NCBI GenBank assembly: GCA_004296925.1
Contig: SCVI01000024.1
Location: forward strand, 1 to 12,067
Source: Patescibacteria group bacterium
GTDB lineage: Bacteria > Patescibacteriota > Minisyncoccia > Phycocordibacterales > Phycocordibacteraceae
Reading direction: 5' to 3'
DNA length: 12,067 nucleotides
Made by a program: the position numbers and the translations under genes. Under the pieces are notes generated by a model. The model worked only from the letters and a program-made list of their open reading frames with translations, did no database searches and was not told the origin of the DNA. Positions 1-6,532 of this stretch are shown piece by piece (within the stretch, counting starts at the first letter, position 1; each line of letters starts with the position of its first letter).

Positions 1-76
1 AGCAGAGAGACGAGCTCGTGAACCAAGAAAGCGAAGATAAAGTAGGGGAAAACGGTAAGTGTCAGTTTTCGTACGA

Positions 77-82
77 TACAAT
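77..82 (+). promoter_or_regulatory. Candidate -10 element for the ASKHA protein gene
   Basis: TACAAT matches the sigma-70 -10 consensus at 5 of 6 positions and lies exactly 7 nt before the ATG at 90. Transcription would then start at or next to the ATG, giving a leaderless mRNA. No convincing -35 is seen 16-18 nt upstream, so this rests on the -10 and on the identical geometry at the next gene. Confidence 0.35.
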
Positions 83-89
83 AGTGGCA

Positions 90-1208
90 ATGAAGGTTGC
101 CGAAAGAGAACTTATTATTGATATTGGAGGCTCCTCAATTGGTGCATGTTTTGTTACTCATCATGATGAGGGAAATTCTGAAATTTCAAACACTGTAAGA
201 GTTCCTTTCAAGATAGGTTCAGTAGATGTTCGTGGTGGTTTACAAGAGATTGCATTGCTAACATTGAAACAAGCCCTTGAAGGCCTAAACCGCACTGGCA
301 CCATTCAAAAAACACATATAGTGTTAGCCGATCCATGGTATCAAGCTGAAACGAAAGCAATTGTTTCTGAGTCAGAAAAACCTCTTCGTATTTCTATGGG
401 TACTGCTCTTCATGCGATTGAGAAACAGAGGGAAGAATCGGGAACGCAAAAAAGAACCGGGCGTAGGATGATTGAATCTCTCATCACCCAGCTCTATGTG
501 AATGGATACCCAACTACGCTGTCAAAGACGGTGCACGGTACATCCCTCACTACGCACGTGTACGAAAGCGAAGCAGATGAGTCGTTCGTTGTAAAAGCCA
601 CCAACATCATTCGGGATAACTTTCCTCACGCACCACTTTCATTTCATACACGTGCCTTTGTTATGTTCGCAGTATTGCGAAATCTTAGGGAAGAAGATAG
701 TTTCGTTATGCTTGATATAGGTGCAGAAACGTCAGAAGTAGTTATCGCACACAGAGATGCGCTGACTTTTACACATTCTTTTCCTGTAGGAACGCTCACA
801 CTCGCTCGTGAAATTGCGAATGGTGGAAGTTTGGCAGACGCATTGGCGCGATTACAGCTCTACACGAAAAGTGAGTTGAGTGAGGATGAAATGTCTTCGT
901 TTAACTTGAAATTTGAAGTGATGGGAAAGAATTGGTTTTCCGAGTATCAAAAAGCAAGCGATAGTGCATTCAAGAATATAGCTGTCCCACAAATCGCTTT
1001 CTTGCTTAGTGATCAAGACTCTCTTCAATGGCTGCATCGTATGATGCAGCAAATAGCTGTACCTCTACTTCCTACAATCATACCGCTTACCACGACTTTT
1101 TTTCAAAACATGCTTTCTCTCGGCTCTAACGCTCGGTATGATGTTCCGCTTTCTTTTGCTAGTTTATTTTCTAAATCCCAGGGTTCGACAATAGACCTAC
1201 ATACTTAG
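90..1208 (+). CDS. PilM/FtsA-like actin-fold (ASKHA) protein
   Basis: A 372-residue soluble protein with no signal peptide or membrane segment. Residues 8-16 (LIIDIGGSS) form a phosphate-1 loop and residues 205-216 (FVMLDIGAETSE) a phosphate-2 loop, the two nucleotide-phosphate signatures of the actin/Hsp70/FtsA superfamily. The stretch near residue 77 (HIVLADPWYQAETK) sits where PilM/FtsA proteins carry their inserted SHS2-type subdomain. PilM is a cytoplasmic ATP-binding protein that docks on the N-terminal tail of membrane protein PilN in type IV pilus machines; FtsA tethers FtsZ to the membrane. No C-terminal amphipathic FtsA anchor is obvious, which favours a PilM-like role. The frame is open upstream to the window edge (GTG at 18 and 84 are alternative starts). 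The ATG at 90 is chosen because the protein then begins just before the phosphate-1 strand and a -10 element precedes it. The following gene encodes a plausible membrane partner. Fold assignment is fairly secure; function is inferred. Confidence 0.7.
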   Translation: MKVAERELIIDIGGSSIGACFVTHHDEGNSEISNTVRVPFKIGSVDVRGGLQEIALLTLKQALEGLNRTGTIQKTHIVLADPWYQAETKAIVSESEKPLRISMGTALHAIEKQREESGTQKRTGRRMIESLITQLYVNGYPTTLSKTVHGTSLTTHVYESEADESFVVKATNIIRDNFPHAPLSFHTRAFVMFAVLRNLREEDSFVMLDIGAETSEVVIAHRDALTFTHSFPVGTLTLAREIANGGSLADALARLQLYTKSELSEDEMSSFNLKFEVMGKNWFSEYQKASDSAFKNIAVPQIAFLLSDQDSLQWLHRMMQQIAVPLLPTIIPLTTTFFQNMLSLGSNARYDVPLSFASLFSKSQGSTIDLHT

Positions 1209-1236
1209 TGTTTGTACACATGGTGCGATACCAAGT

Positions 1237-1265
1237 TTCACGCTACACCTATCCGAGTGTATAAT
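1237..1265 (+). promoter_or_regulatory. Sigma-70-type promoter with perfect -10, probably leaderless
   Basis: TTCACG at 1237-1242 (4 of 6 to the -35 consensus), a 17-nt spacer, then a perfect TATAAT at 1260-1265. Only 7 nt separate the -10 from the ATG at 1273, so the start site would fall at about 1271-1273 and leave no room for a Shine-Dalgarno sequence. No terminator is seen in the 64-nt gap after the upstream gene, so read-through from that gene is also possible. Confidence 0.6.
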
Positions 1266-1272
1266 TCAAAGA

Positions 1273-2562
1273 ATGAATCAAAATAGAAGTATCCAAGATA
1301 TTATTCCACCGGCTCGCTCACGCCCTGTGAGGCCGTCAATAACCCCTGTTGGAGGAGAAACTCCTCCGCCAACGCCACCTATGCAAAATACTCCAGTTAA
1401 CCCAAAACGTCCTAGCGGTATGGGTAGTTTCGCTATTGTTATTGGCGTCGGTATAACGCTCCTCGTAATAGGGGTAGGAGTAATGAGTACTGTATTTTAC
1501 AAAGCATACGTAACCGTCACTCCACACACATTCACAACAACTCTTGATACGCCAATTGAAATTGCACCAACAAGCGATACTCTCAGCTATCAAAATATTG
1601 ATGTTACCGACACTGTGACAAAGAAAGTCCCTGCAACGGGAAGTGAACAGGTTCAAAATCATGCAGTAGGCACAATTACCATATACAACGCATATACCAC
1701 GAGCGTTCAGCGCCTTATCACAAACACACGTTTCGAGACTAAGAACGGTCTTGTCTACCGTATCCACCAACCAGTTGATATTCCAGGCTATACCACAAAA
1801 GCGGGAGTAAAAGTCCCTGGTTCTATTGAGGTTCAGGCGTATGCAGATCAAGCAGGCGATACATATAATATCCCTCTTAGCGACTTCACCATCCCAGGGC
1901 TCAAAGGTTCAAAACAGTACGATCTTATGTACGCAAAATCAAAAACCGCTATGGCAGGAGGGTTTATTGGTCAACAGGCTGTTGTAGACGCAACGCTCCG
2001 TGCTTCCACCGTGAACGAACTTAAAGCAAGTCTCGACCGCTCTATAAGAGAAAAAATTTACGCTTCACAACCCTCTGATTCCGTAGTGTTCGATACATTA
2101 ATTACGGTAGTCTACGCAGAAGCTCCGGACAGCGCTGAAGGAAGTGATGCAATTATCTCGATATCTGCAACTGCTTCTGTGCCTGCTATTAATGGCTCAG
2201 GACTTGGACGAACACTTGCCAGTATCGGCGGTATTCCATACCAAGGTCTAGTGATGCTTCAAAACCCTAATGATCTTAATGTACAAATTGACTCTTCAAA
2301 ACCAACCGTTAAAGATGGCCCATTGACGCTACTTATTTCGGGCACCGCTAACCTTGTGGCAGAATTTGACCAAGCGGGACTCACTAAAGACTTGGCTGGA
2401 AAGAACAAAAATGCCATAAAAGACGTACTCCCAAGCTACCCAGCAATAGCCAGTATTGACGTTAAAATCTACCCATTCTGGAGAGGCGGAATTCCTACCG
2501 AACCCTCTAAATTAAAAATTGAAGTGGCAGGGGAATCCACAACTAACACAAAGGGTTCTTGA
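1273..2562 (+). CDS. Single-pass membrane protein with baseplate J/gp47-like outer region
   Basis: A 429-residue protein. Residues 1-50 are a polar, proline-rich cytoplasmic tail that starts with a hydrophobic motif, IQDIIPPARSR (7-17). Residues 51-75 are one hydrophobic membrane helix, and the rest is a predicted extracytoplasmic, beta-rich domain. The segment about 130-235 (GTITIYNAYTTSVQRLI, then a TRFET stretch, a 'VPGSIEV' strand and 'IPGLKG') resembles CPR proteins usually annotated as baseplate J/gp47 family, a name taken from a phage wedge protein. Here it more likely marks a beta domain than a phage structure, since no other phage genes are present. The C-terminal part (about 335-420) is another beta-rich module ending in a Thr/Ser-rich tail. 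It follows the ASKHA protein and has its own promoter. The tail motif resembles the INLLP docking motif of PilN, so it may be the membrane partner of that protein. Topology is confident; function is not. Confidence 0.65.
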   Translation: MNQNRSIQDIIPPARSRPVRPSITPVGGETPPPTPPMQNTPVNPKRPSGMGSFAIVIGVGITLLVIGVGVMSTVFYKAYVTVTPHTFTTTLDTPIEIAPTSDTLSYQNIDVTDTVTKKVPATGSEQVQNHAVGTITIYNAYTTSVQRLITNTRFETKNGLVYRIHQPVDIPGYTTKAGVKVPGSIEVQAYADQAGDTYNIPLSDFTIPGLKGSKQYDLMYAKSKTAMAGGFIGQQAVVDATLRASTVNELKASLDRSIREKIYASQPSDSVVFDTLITVVYAEAPDSAEGSDAIISISATASVPAINGSGLGRTLASIGGIPYQGLVMLQNPNDLNVQIDSSKPTVKDGPLTLLISGTANLVAEFDQAGLTKDLAGKNKNAIKDVLPSYPAIASIDVKIYPFWRGGIPTEPSKLKIEVAGESTTNTKGS

Positions 2563-2588
2563 CGGATTGAGGTGATTGCTGGTATTAT
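2559..2588 (+). promoter_or_regulatory. Promoter of the infA-to-rpsI operon
   Basis: TTGACG at 2559-2564 (5 of 6 to the -35 consensus), an 18-nt spacer, and TATTAT at 2583-2588 (5 of 6) with the extended -10 dinucleotide (TGG at 2580-2582). The -35 overlaps the TGA stop of the preceding gene. The expected start, about 2594-2596, gives a leader of roughly 30 nt before the infA ATG. It also places the possible upstream TTG start (2576) outside the transcript, supporting the ATG at 2624. Confidence 0.7.
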
Positions 2589-2623
2589 CAGCATCGGCTC
2601 ATCCGCTTCCCGATTACGATCAA

Positions 2624-2839
2624 ATGGTACGCTCGAAAGAAACGGAGGAAAAACTTGGCACAGTGACCGAGTCGCTCCCAAACGCTCTCTTTCGCGTTAC
2701 CCTTGAAAATGAGGAGGAGATACTTGCGTATCTAGCTGGCAAAATGCGGTTACACCGCATTCGCGTACTAGTTGGAGATCGAGTTAGCTTGATTCTTGAC
2801 CCGTACGGTGGCCGAGCTCGAATAGTCCGAAGAATGTAA
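2624..2839 (+). CDS. infA: Translation initiation factor IF-1
   Basis: A 71-residue protein, close to the usual 72. It is a single S1-type OB fold: strand motifs GTVTESLPNALFRVTLEN, then LAYLAGKMRLHRIRVLVGD and a closing GGRARIVRRM. IF-1 binds the 30S A site and, with IF-2 and IF-3, helps choose the initiator tRNA. The frame is open back to a TTG at 2576, but the ATG at 2624 gives the family length and lies downstream of the predicted transcription start. No Shine-Dalgarno sequence precedes it. It is the first gene of the ribosomal operon, only 3 nt before rpmJ. In many bacteria secY, adk and map come just before infA; here a membrane protein gene does. Confidence 0.93.
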   Translation: MVRSKETEEKLGTVTESLPNALFRVTLENEEEILAYLAGKMRLHRIRVLVGDRVSLILDPYGGRARIVRRM

Positions 2840-2842
2840 ATT

Positions 2843-2959
2843 ATGAAGGTACTCTCATCATTGAAGAAGCAACAAGCAGGCGACATACTCGTACGTCGTC
2901 GTGGTCGCCTCTACAGAATAAATAAGAGAAATCCTCGTCGTAAGGCACGCCAAGGTTAA
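2843..2959 (+). CDS. rpmJ: Large-subunit ribosomal protein bL36, zinc-free form
   Basis: A 38-residue basic protein that starts MKVLSSLKK and ends NPRRKARQG, the typical bL36 frame, and aligns without gaps to the 38-residue zinc-binding form. All four zinc ligands are replaced (positions 11, 14, 27 and 33 are Gln, Asp, Asn and Arg), and the protein has no cysteine at all. bL36 sits in the 23S rRNA core near the factor-binding region of the 50S subunit. The basic residues that contact RNA (for example VRRRGRLYRINKR) are kept, so it is likely functional as a 'C-minus' paralogue. It lies 3 nt after infA and 43 nt before rpsM, the standard order. Its ATG has no Shine-Dalgarno sequence. Confidence 0.9.
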   Translation: MKVLSSLKKQQAGDILVRRRGRLYRINKRNPRRKARQG

Positions 2960-3002
2960 GTTCAGTATCAAACATAGAAACCAAAAAACAGTTTTTTAAA
3001 TT

Positions 3003-3383
3003 ATGCGTATCGCAGGTATAACAATTCCAGATAACAAACACCTATTCGTGGCACTCACGGCTATTTATGGTATTGGAAAAACACGCGCAAAAAACATTTT
3101 AGCTGAGACTGGAGTATCAGAATCAACACAAGCGAAAGATTTGTCACCAGAAAAGGAACAAGAAATTCGTAAGGCAGTTGAATCATTCAACATAGAAGGA
3201 GATTTACGTCGAGAAATTTCAGGTAACGTAAAACGATTGAAAGACGTAAAAGCATTCCGAGGCATCCGCCACATGAAGGGACTACCTGTCCGAGGTCAGC
3301 GAACAAAGACGAACTCAAGAACAGTTCGTGGAAACGTTCGTAAGACCATGGGTTCTGGTCGCCGTAAGCTTGAAAAAACATAA
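3003..3383 (+). CDS. rpsM: Small-subunit ribosomal protein uS13
   Basis: A 126-residue protein of normal family length. It opens with MRIAGITIPDNKH, has the helix-two-turn-helix nucleic acid binding motif around residues 21-33 (IYGIGKTRAKNIL), and ends in a long basic tail with the conserved GLPVRGQRTKTNSRTVRG (93-110) that reaches toward P-site tRNA. uS13 sits in the head of the 30S subunit and forms bridges to the 50S. The 43-nt gap before it holds only an A/T hairpin-like repeat. It is followed 9 nt later by rpsK, as in the alpha operon of most bacteria. No Shine-Dalgarno sequence is visible; the leader is A/T-rich. Confidence 0.96.
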   Translation: MRIAGITIPDNKHLFVALTAIYGIGKTRAKNILAETGVSESTQAKDLSPEKEQEIRKAVESFNIEGDLRREISGNVKRLKDVKAFRGIRHMKGLPVRGQRTKTNSRTVRGNVRKTMGSGRRKLEKT

Positions 3384-3392
3384 TATTTTACT

Positions 3393-3827
3393 ATGGGAAA
3401 AAGACGTGTATTACGAAAACAAGGTAGTGGAGTGGACTCTGGAAAAAGAGACCGCGCTCTTTCTAAGATCTCAAAACGCCATATTGAGAAGGCAATTCTC
3501 TTTATTGAATCAACATTCAACAATACTCGCGTGAGTCTTGCTGATACAACTGGAGGAACGCTTATGTGGTCATCCTCAGGTTCACTTGGTTTTACTGGTA
3601 ACAGAAAATCAACTCCTTTTGCCGCTGCGAAAGTTGGTGAAGTAATCGGTGAAAAAGCTTCAACTATTGGTGTCAAAGAAGTAGAAGTCTTCATTAAAGG
3701 TGTGGGTTCTGGAAGAGAGTCAGCTTTGAGAGCGTTTGCAGGTAAAGGAATCCACGTTATGGCAATCCATGATGTCACTCCCGTTCCTCACAACGGTCCT
3801 CGTCCTTGTAAGCCACGTCGCGTATAA
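3393..3827 (+). CDS. rpsK: Small-subunit ribosomal protein uS11
   Basis: A 144-residue protein, slightly longer than the common 125-130 because of a basic N-terminal extension (residues 1-30). The core has FNNTRVSLADTTGG (42-55), GVGSGRESALRA (103-114) and the C-terminal DVTPVPHNGPRP (127-138). uS11 lies on the 30S platform and helps shape the mRNA exit region beside the anti-Shine-Dalgarno helix. The usual HNGCRPPKRRRV ending reads HNGPRPCKPRRV here, so the Cys and one Pro have changed places; the NG pair is kept. It lies between rpsM and rpsD with 9- and 13-nt gaps. Confidence 0.96.
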   Translation: MGKRRVLRKQGSGVDSGKRDRALSKISKRHIEKAILFIESTFNNTRVSLADTTGGTLMWSSSGSLGFTGNRKSTPFAAAKVGEVIGEKASTIGVKEVEVFIKGVGSGRESALRAFAGKGIHVMAIHDVTPVPHNGPRPCKPRRV

Positions 3828-3840
3828 CTAATATTTATAT

Positions 3841-4449
3841 ATGAAACTCGGACCACGATACAAAATTTGTAAACGACTTGGAGCTTCCATTTTTGAGAAG
3901 TGCCAAACACAACGCTTCGCTCTTTCAAAGGAGCGCTCTGCTGCAAACAGCAAGAAACGTCGTCGTCCTGGTTCCGACTACCAAAGACAACTTATTGAGA
4001 AGCAAAAACTACGTCTTCTTTATGGCCTTTCTGAAAAGCAGTTTTCTTCATACGTAGAGAAAGCATTGGAAAGTCATGCTAACCCGCAAGCATCTTTGTT
4101 TTCATCACTTGAAAGCAGACTCGACTCGGTTGCGTACAGAATGGGTCTTGCTTCGACTCACCGTATGGCGCGACAAATGGTTTCTCACGGTCACTTGGTA
4201 GTGAACGGCAAGAGAGTGACAGTACCATCATACAAAGTTTCACCTGGAGATGTCATAACTGTTCGCGAGGGAAGTAAGGATAGTGGTTTATTCCAAACCC
4301 TTAAAGAGAAGTCTGAATCAGTATCATTGCCAAGTTGGATTAACTTTGATGTTGAGAAGAAAGAAGGATTACTAAAGACAGCACCATTGTTCACTGAGCA
4401 AGATGTCGCCGCAGACATCGGAGCAGTGTTTGAATATTACACACGTTAG
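3841..4449 (+). CDS. rpsD: Small-subunit ribosomal protein uS4
   Basis: A 202-residue protein of normal length. Residues about 42-68 carry the conserved RRPGSDYQRQLIEKQKLR stretch that leads into YGLSEKQF. Residues about 92-150 form the S4 RNA-binding domain (MARQMVSHGHLVVNG, then YKVSPGDVITVRE). The end, FEYYTR, is typical. uS4 is a primary 16S rRNA binder that starts 30S assembly and in some bacteria represses its own operon. The N-terminus keeps only two cysteines (C10 and C21), so the four-cysteine zinc site of the ancestral form is lost, as in the neighbouring bL36. It sits 13 nt after rpsK and 30 nt before rpoA. Confidence 0.96.
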   Translation: MKLGPRYKICKRLGASIFEKCQTQRFALSKERSAANSKKRRRPGSDYQRQLIEKQKLRLLYGLSEKQFSSYVEKALESHANPQASLFSSLESRLDSVAYRMGLASTHRMARQMVSHGHLVVNGKRVTVPSYKVSPGDVITVREGSKDSGLFQTLKEKSESVSLPSWINFDVEKKEGLLKTAPLFTEQDVAADIGAVFEYYTR

Positions 4450-4479
4450 TACTTAATAGCCGTTAATAATTACATCACT

Positions 4480-5427
4480 ATGGACTACTCAATCACTCTT
4501 CCTTCAAAGCCACGCATCGTATCTGAAGTTGGCACTACAGGTGTTTATGAAATAGATGGTTTGTACCCAGGGTACGGACACACGCTTGGTAACTCACTCC
4601 GAAGAATTATTCTTTCTTCTATCCCAGGAGCTGCGATTGTGTCAGTAAAAATTGACGGCGTCTCACACGAATTTTCAACAATGGCAGGTGTCAAAGAAGA
4701 CACAATCGGTGTCATTCTTAACCTTAAGAAGGTTCGTATTAAGATTCTTGATAACCAACCACACACGCTTTCTCTTTCTGCAAAAGGAATTAAGACAGTA
4801 ACCGCCGCTGACATAACAGTTCCTGGTCAAGTAGAAGTATTGAACCCTGACGCACACATTGCAGAACTTACTGACAAGAATGCAAAATTTGAGCTTGAGA
4901 TTATGGTTGATAACGGATTGGGATACATTCCAAAAGAAGTTATCCAGAAAGAAAGAATTGATATTGGCATGATTGCGCTTGATGCAATATTTACACCAAT
5001 TCGCCGCGTGAATTATGAAGTAGAAAACATGCGCGTGGGAGACAGAACTGATTTTAATCGCCTCCGCGTTATGGTTGAAACTGACGGTACACTTTCTCCA
5101 AGAGAAGCACTTGAGCACTCAATCACCGTCATGATCCAGCAATTGAAAGCAGTCGTTGGATTTAAAGAAGATACACCAGAGCTTTCTGACGAAGAATCTA
5201 TGGCGCTTGGCAACGAAGCACGTGAAGATGTTATGAAGACTCGTATTGAGTCATTAGAGCTCTCTACACGCACTGCAAACGCTCTCACAGGCGCTGGCAT
5301 TCGTACTGTTGGAGGACTTGCACGTAAAACAGCTGAAGACATTCTTGGACTCGAAGGAGTAGGCGAGAAGGCAGTTGAAGAAATAAGAGATTCACTCGCA
5401 CGTTTTGGTATTTCCCTTAAGGTATAA
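4480..5427 (+). CDS. rpoA: DNA-directed RNA polymerase alpha subunit
   Basis: A 315-residue protein, slightly shorter than the E. coli subunit (329). The N-terminal domain (about 1-228) dimerises and seats beta and beta-prime; its signature YPGYGHTLGNSLRRIIL lies at 29-45. An acidic linker (about 229-253) leads to the C-terminal domain (254-315), with two helix-hairpin-helix elements (TANALTGAGIRTVGGLARKT and GLEGVGEKAVEEI). Residues matching E. coli R265, N268 and K298, which contact UP-element DNA, are present at R264, N267 and K297, so contact with A/T-rich upstream DNA should be possible. Gene order rpsM-rpsK-rpsD-rpoA-rplQ is the classical alpha operon. The rplQ start follows after 2 nt, suggesting translational coupling. 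Confidence 0.97.
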   Translation: MDYSITLPSKPRIVSEVGTTGVYEIDGLYPGYGHTLGNSLRRIILSSIPGAAIVSVKIDGVSHEFSTMAGVKEDTIGVILNLKKVRIKILDNQPHTLSLSAKGIKTVTAADITVPGQVEVLNPDAHIAELTDKNAKFELEIMVDNGLGYIPKEVIQKERIDIGMIALDAIFTPIRRVNYEVENMRVGDRTDFNRLRVMVETDGTLSPREALEHSITVMIQQLKAVVGFKEDTPELSDEESMALGNEAREDVMKTRIESLELSTRTANALTGAGIRTVGGLARKTAEDILGLEGVGEKAVEEIRDSLARFGISLKV

Positions 5428-5429
5428 CT

Positions 5430-5783
5430 ATGAATCATCGCAAAAAAGGACGCACATTTGGAAGAAAACGAGGGGTACGAAAGGCCTTTGTTAACTCACT
5501 TGCTGAGGCGCTTATTTTGCGTGAAAAAATCATCACCACAGAAGCACGAGCGAGAGAAATTCGTCCATACGTGGAAACCATGATTACCAAGTCAAAATCT
5601 GGTACTATTGCAACTCGTAAGAATTTAATTGCCAAACTGCAAGGTCGCGAAAGAGTTGCTAAGAAGTTGATGGAAGTATTAGGTCCACGATTCAAAGATA
5701 GAAACGGAGGATATACTCGAATAACAAAAGTAGTTAAAAGAAGCTCGGACGGACGTAAACACGCAATCATTGAACTAGTATGA
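5430..5783 (+). CDS. rplQ: Large-subunit ribosomal protein bL17
   Basis: A 117-residue basic protein. The first 50 residues hold the family signature: HRKKGRTFGRKRGVRKAF, then a helix ending ALILREKIITTEARAREIRP. The C-terminal strand (HAIIELV) closes the fold. bL17 sits near the peptide exit tunnel of the 50S. It begins 2 nt after the rpoA stop; a weak AAGG lies about 7 nt upstream of the ATG, one of the few purine-rich leaders here. Its TGA overlaps the ATG of rplM (ATGA at 5780-5783), so the two are probably translationally coupled. Confidence 0.95.
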   Translation: MNHRKKGRTFGRKRGVRKAFVNSLAEALILREKIITTEARAREIRPYVETMITKSKSGTIATRKNLIAKLQGRERVAKKLMEVLGPRFKDRNGGYTRITKVVKRSSDGRKHAIIELV

Positions 5784-6136
5784 GTACAATTACCGAATAC
5801 ACAATAGACGCAAAGGGTCGCACCCTCGGACGAGTAGCTTCAGAAGCTGCAAGTATTTTGATGGGAAAAAATATTGTTGCGTTTGCGCGCCACAAAGCTC
5901 CTGAAGTTTCAGTAAAGATAGTGAACGTTGCTAAGCTTTCAATTTCTGAAAAACACTTGAAGAATGATAAATTCGCGCACTTTTCTGGTTACCAAGGAGG
6001 ACTCAAATTTGAAACACTAGGAGCTTCTATCAAGCGTCTCGGATATCAGTTTGCTGTTAAACACGCAATTCGTGGAATGATTCCCGCAACACGTTTACGA
6101 AATGGGATGCTTAAAAGACTTATTATTGTTGACTAA
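5780..6136 (+). CDS. rplM: Large-subunit ribosomal protein uL13, shortened
   Basis: A 118-residue protein, well below the usual 140-145. The core is recognisable: YTIDAKGRTLGRVASEAA (7-24), the VKIVNVAKL strand, and AIRGMIPATRLRNGMLKRL near the end. Both the N-terminal strand segment and the C-terminal tail after 'LKRLIIVD' (the part that in E. coli contains the HNHAAQQP stretch) are missing. uL13 is an early assembly protein of the 50S. Reduced ribosomal proteins are common in CPR genomes, and the clean stop followed after 3 nt by rpsI argues against a frameshift. rplM-rpsI is the universal pair, here joined to the alpha operon. Confidence 0.92.
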   Translation: MSTITEYTIDAKGRTLGRVASEAASILMGKNIVAFARHKAPEVSVKIVNVAKLSISEKHLKNDKFAHFSGYQGGLKFETLGASIKRLGYQFAVKHAIRGMIPATRLRNGMLKRLIIVD

Positions 6137-6139
6137 CGT

Positions 6140-6532
6140 ATGGTAACCGCACGATATAAAGAAACTATTGGACGAAGAAAGACTGCAGGCGCACGCGTGC
6201 GTTTGACTGAGAGCACTAAAACAACTGTTGTCGTAAACGGAAAGCCCATTGAGGAGTATTTTAAAATGCCTGAATTGATGCGAAAAGCATTACTTCCTTT
6301 GAAACACCAAGATAAGCACTACACCATTACGGTGGTAGTAAAGGGAGGTGGTATTGCAGGGCAAGCAGTTGCAGTGGCTCACGGCATTGCACGCGCTTTG
6401 AACGATATAGACGGAACATTACGTCCTGCTCTTAAGAGTGCAGGTCACTTGAAACGAGATCCTCGAGCGAAAGAGCGCCGTAAACCAGGTTTCAAGAAAG
6501 CTCGTAAACGTCCACAGTGGTCGAAACGCTAA
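6140..6532 (+). CDS. rpsI: Small-subunit ribosomal protein uS9
   Basis: A 130-residue protein of normal length. It opens with an ARYKETIGRRKTAGARVRL strand and has the loop VVVKGGGIAGQAVAVAHGIA followed by a RALNDIDGTLRPALKSAG helix region. The C-terminal tail is very basic and ends WSKR; that tail reaches the P-site tRNA anticodon arm in the 30S head, and the terminal Lys-Arg is kept. It starts 3 nt after rplM and is the last gene of the operon. The stop codon is built into the stem of a perfect hairpin (6530-6557). Confidence 0.96.
   Translation: MVTARYKETIGRRKTAGARVRLTESTKTTVVVNGKPIEEYFKMPELMRKALLPLKHQDKHYTITVVVKGGGIAGQAVAVAHGIARALNDIDGTLRPALKSAGHLKRDPRAKERRKPGFKKARKRPQWSKR

Noticed and set aside
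18..89. Longer start (GTG at 18, or GTG at 84) for the ASKHA protein
   Set aside because: The extra residues are polar and unlike the family N-terminus, and a -10 element at 77-82 would lie inside the longer gene. The frame is open to the window edge, so this cannot be fully excluded.
1336..1851. Long open frame on the - strand inside the baseplate-J-like gene
   Set aside because: It is Cys- and Trp-rich with no domain and lies wholly opposite a clear gene; a reading-frame shadow.
1273..2562. Phage origin suggested by the baseplate J-like domain
   Set aside because: No other phage gene, integrase or attachment site is nearby, and the protein has a membrane anchor typical of CPR envelope proteins.
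2576..2623. TTG start giving an 87-residue IF-1
   Set aside because: It would overlap the predicted promoter and exceed the family length; the ATG at 2624 gives 71 residues.
2983..2997. AAAAAAC-A-GTTTTTT inverted repeat in the rpmJ-rpsM gap
   Set aside because: Almost pure A/T with a one-base centre; easily arises by chance and would form a very weak hairpin.
3296..3778. 160-codon - strand open frame opposite rpsM/rpsK
   Set aside because: It overlaps two conserved ribosomal genes and has no recognisable motif.
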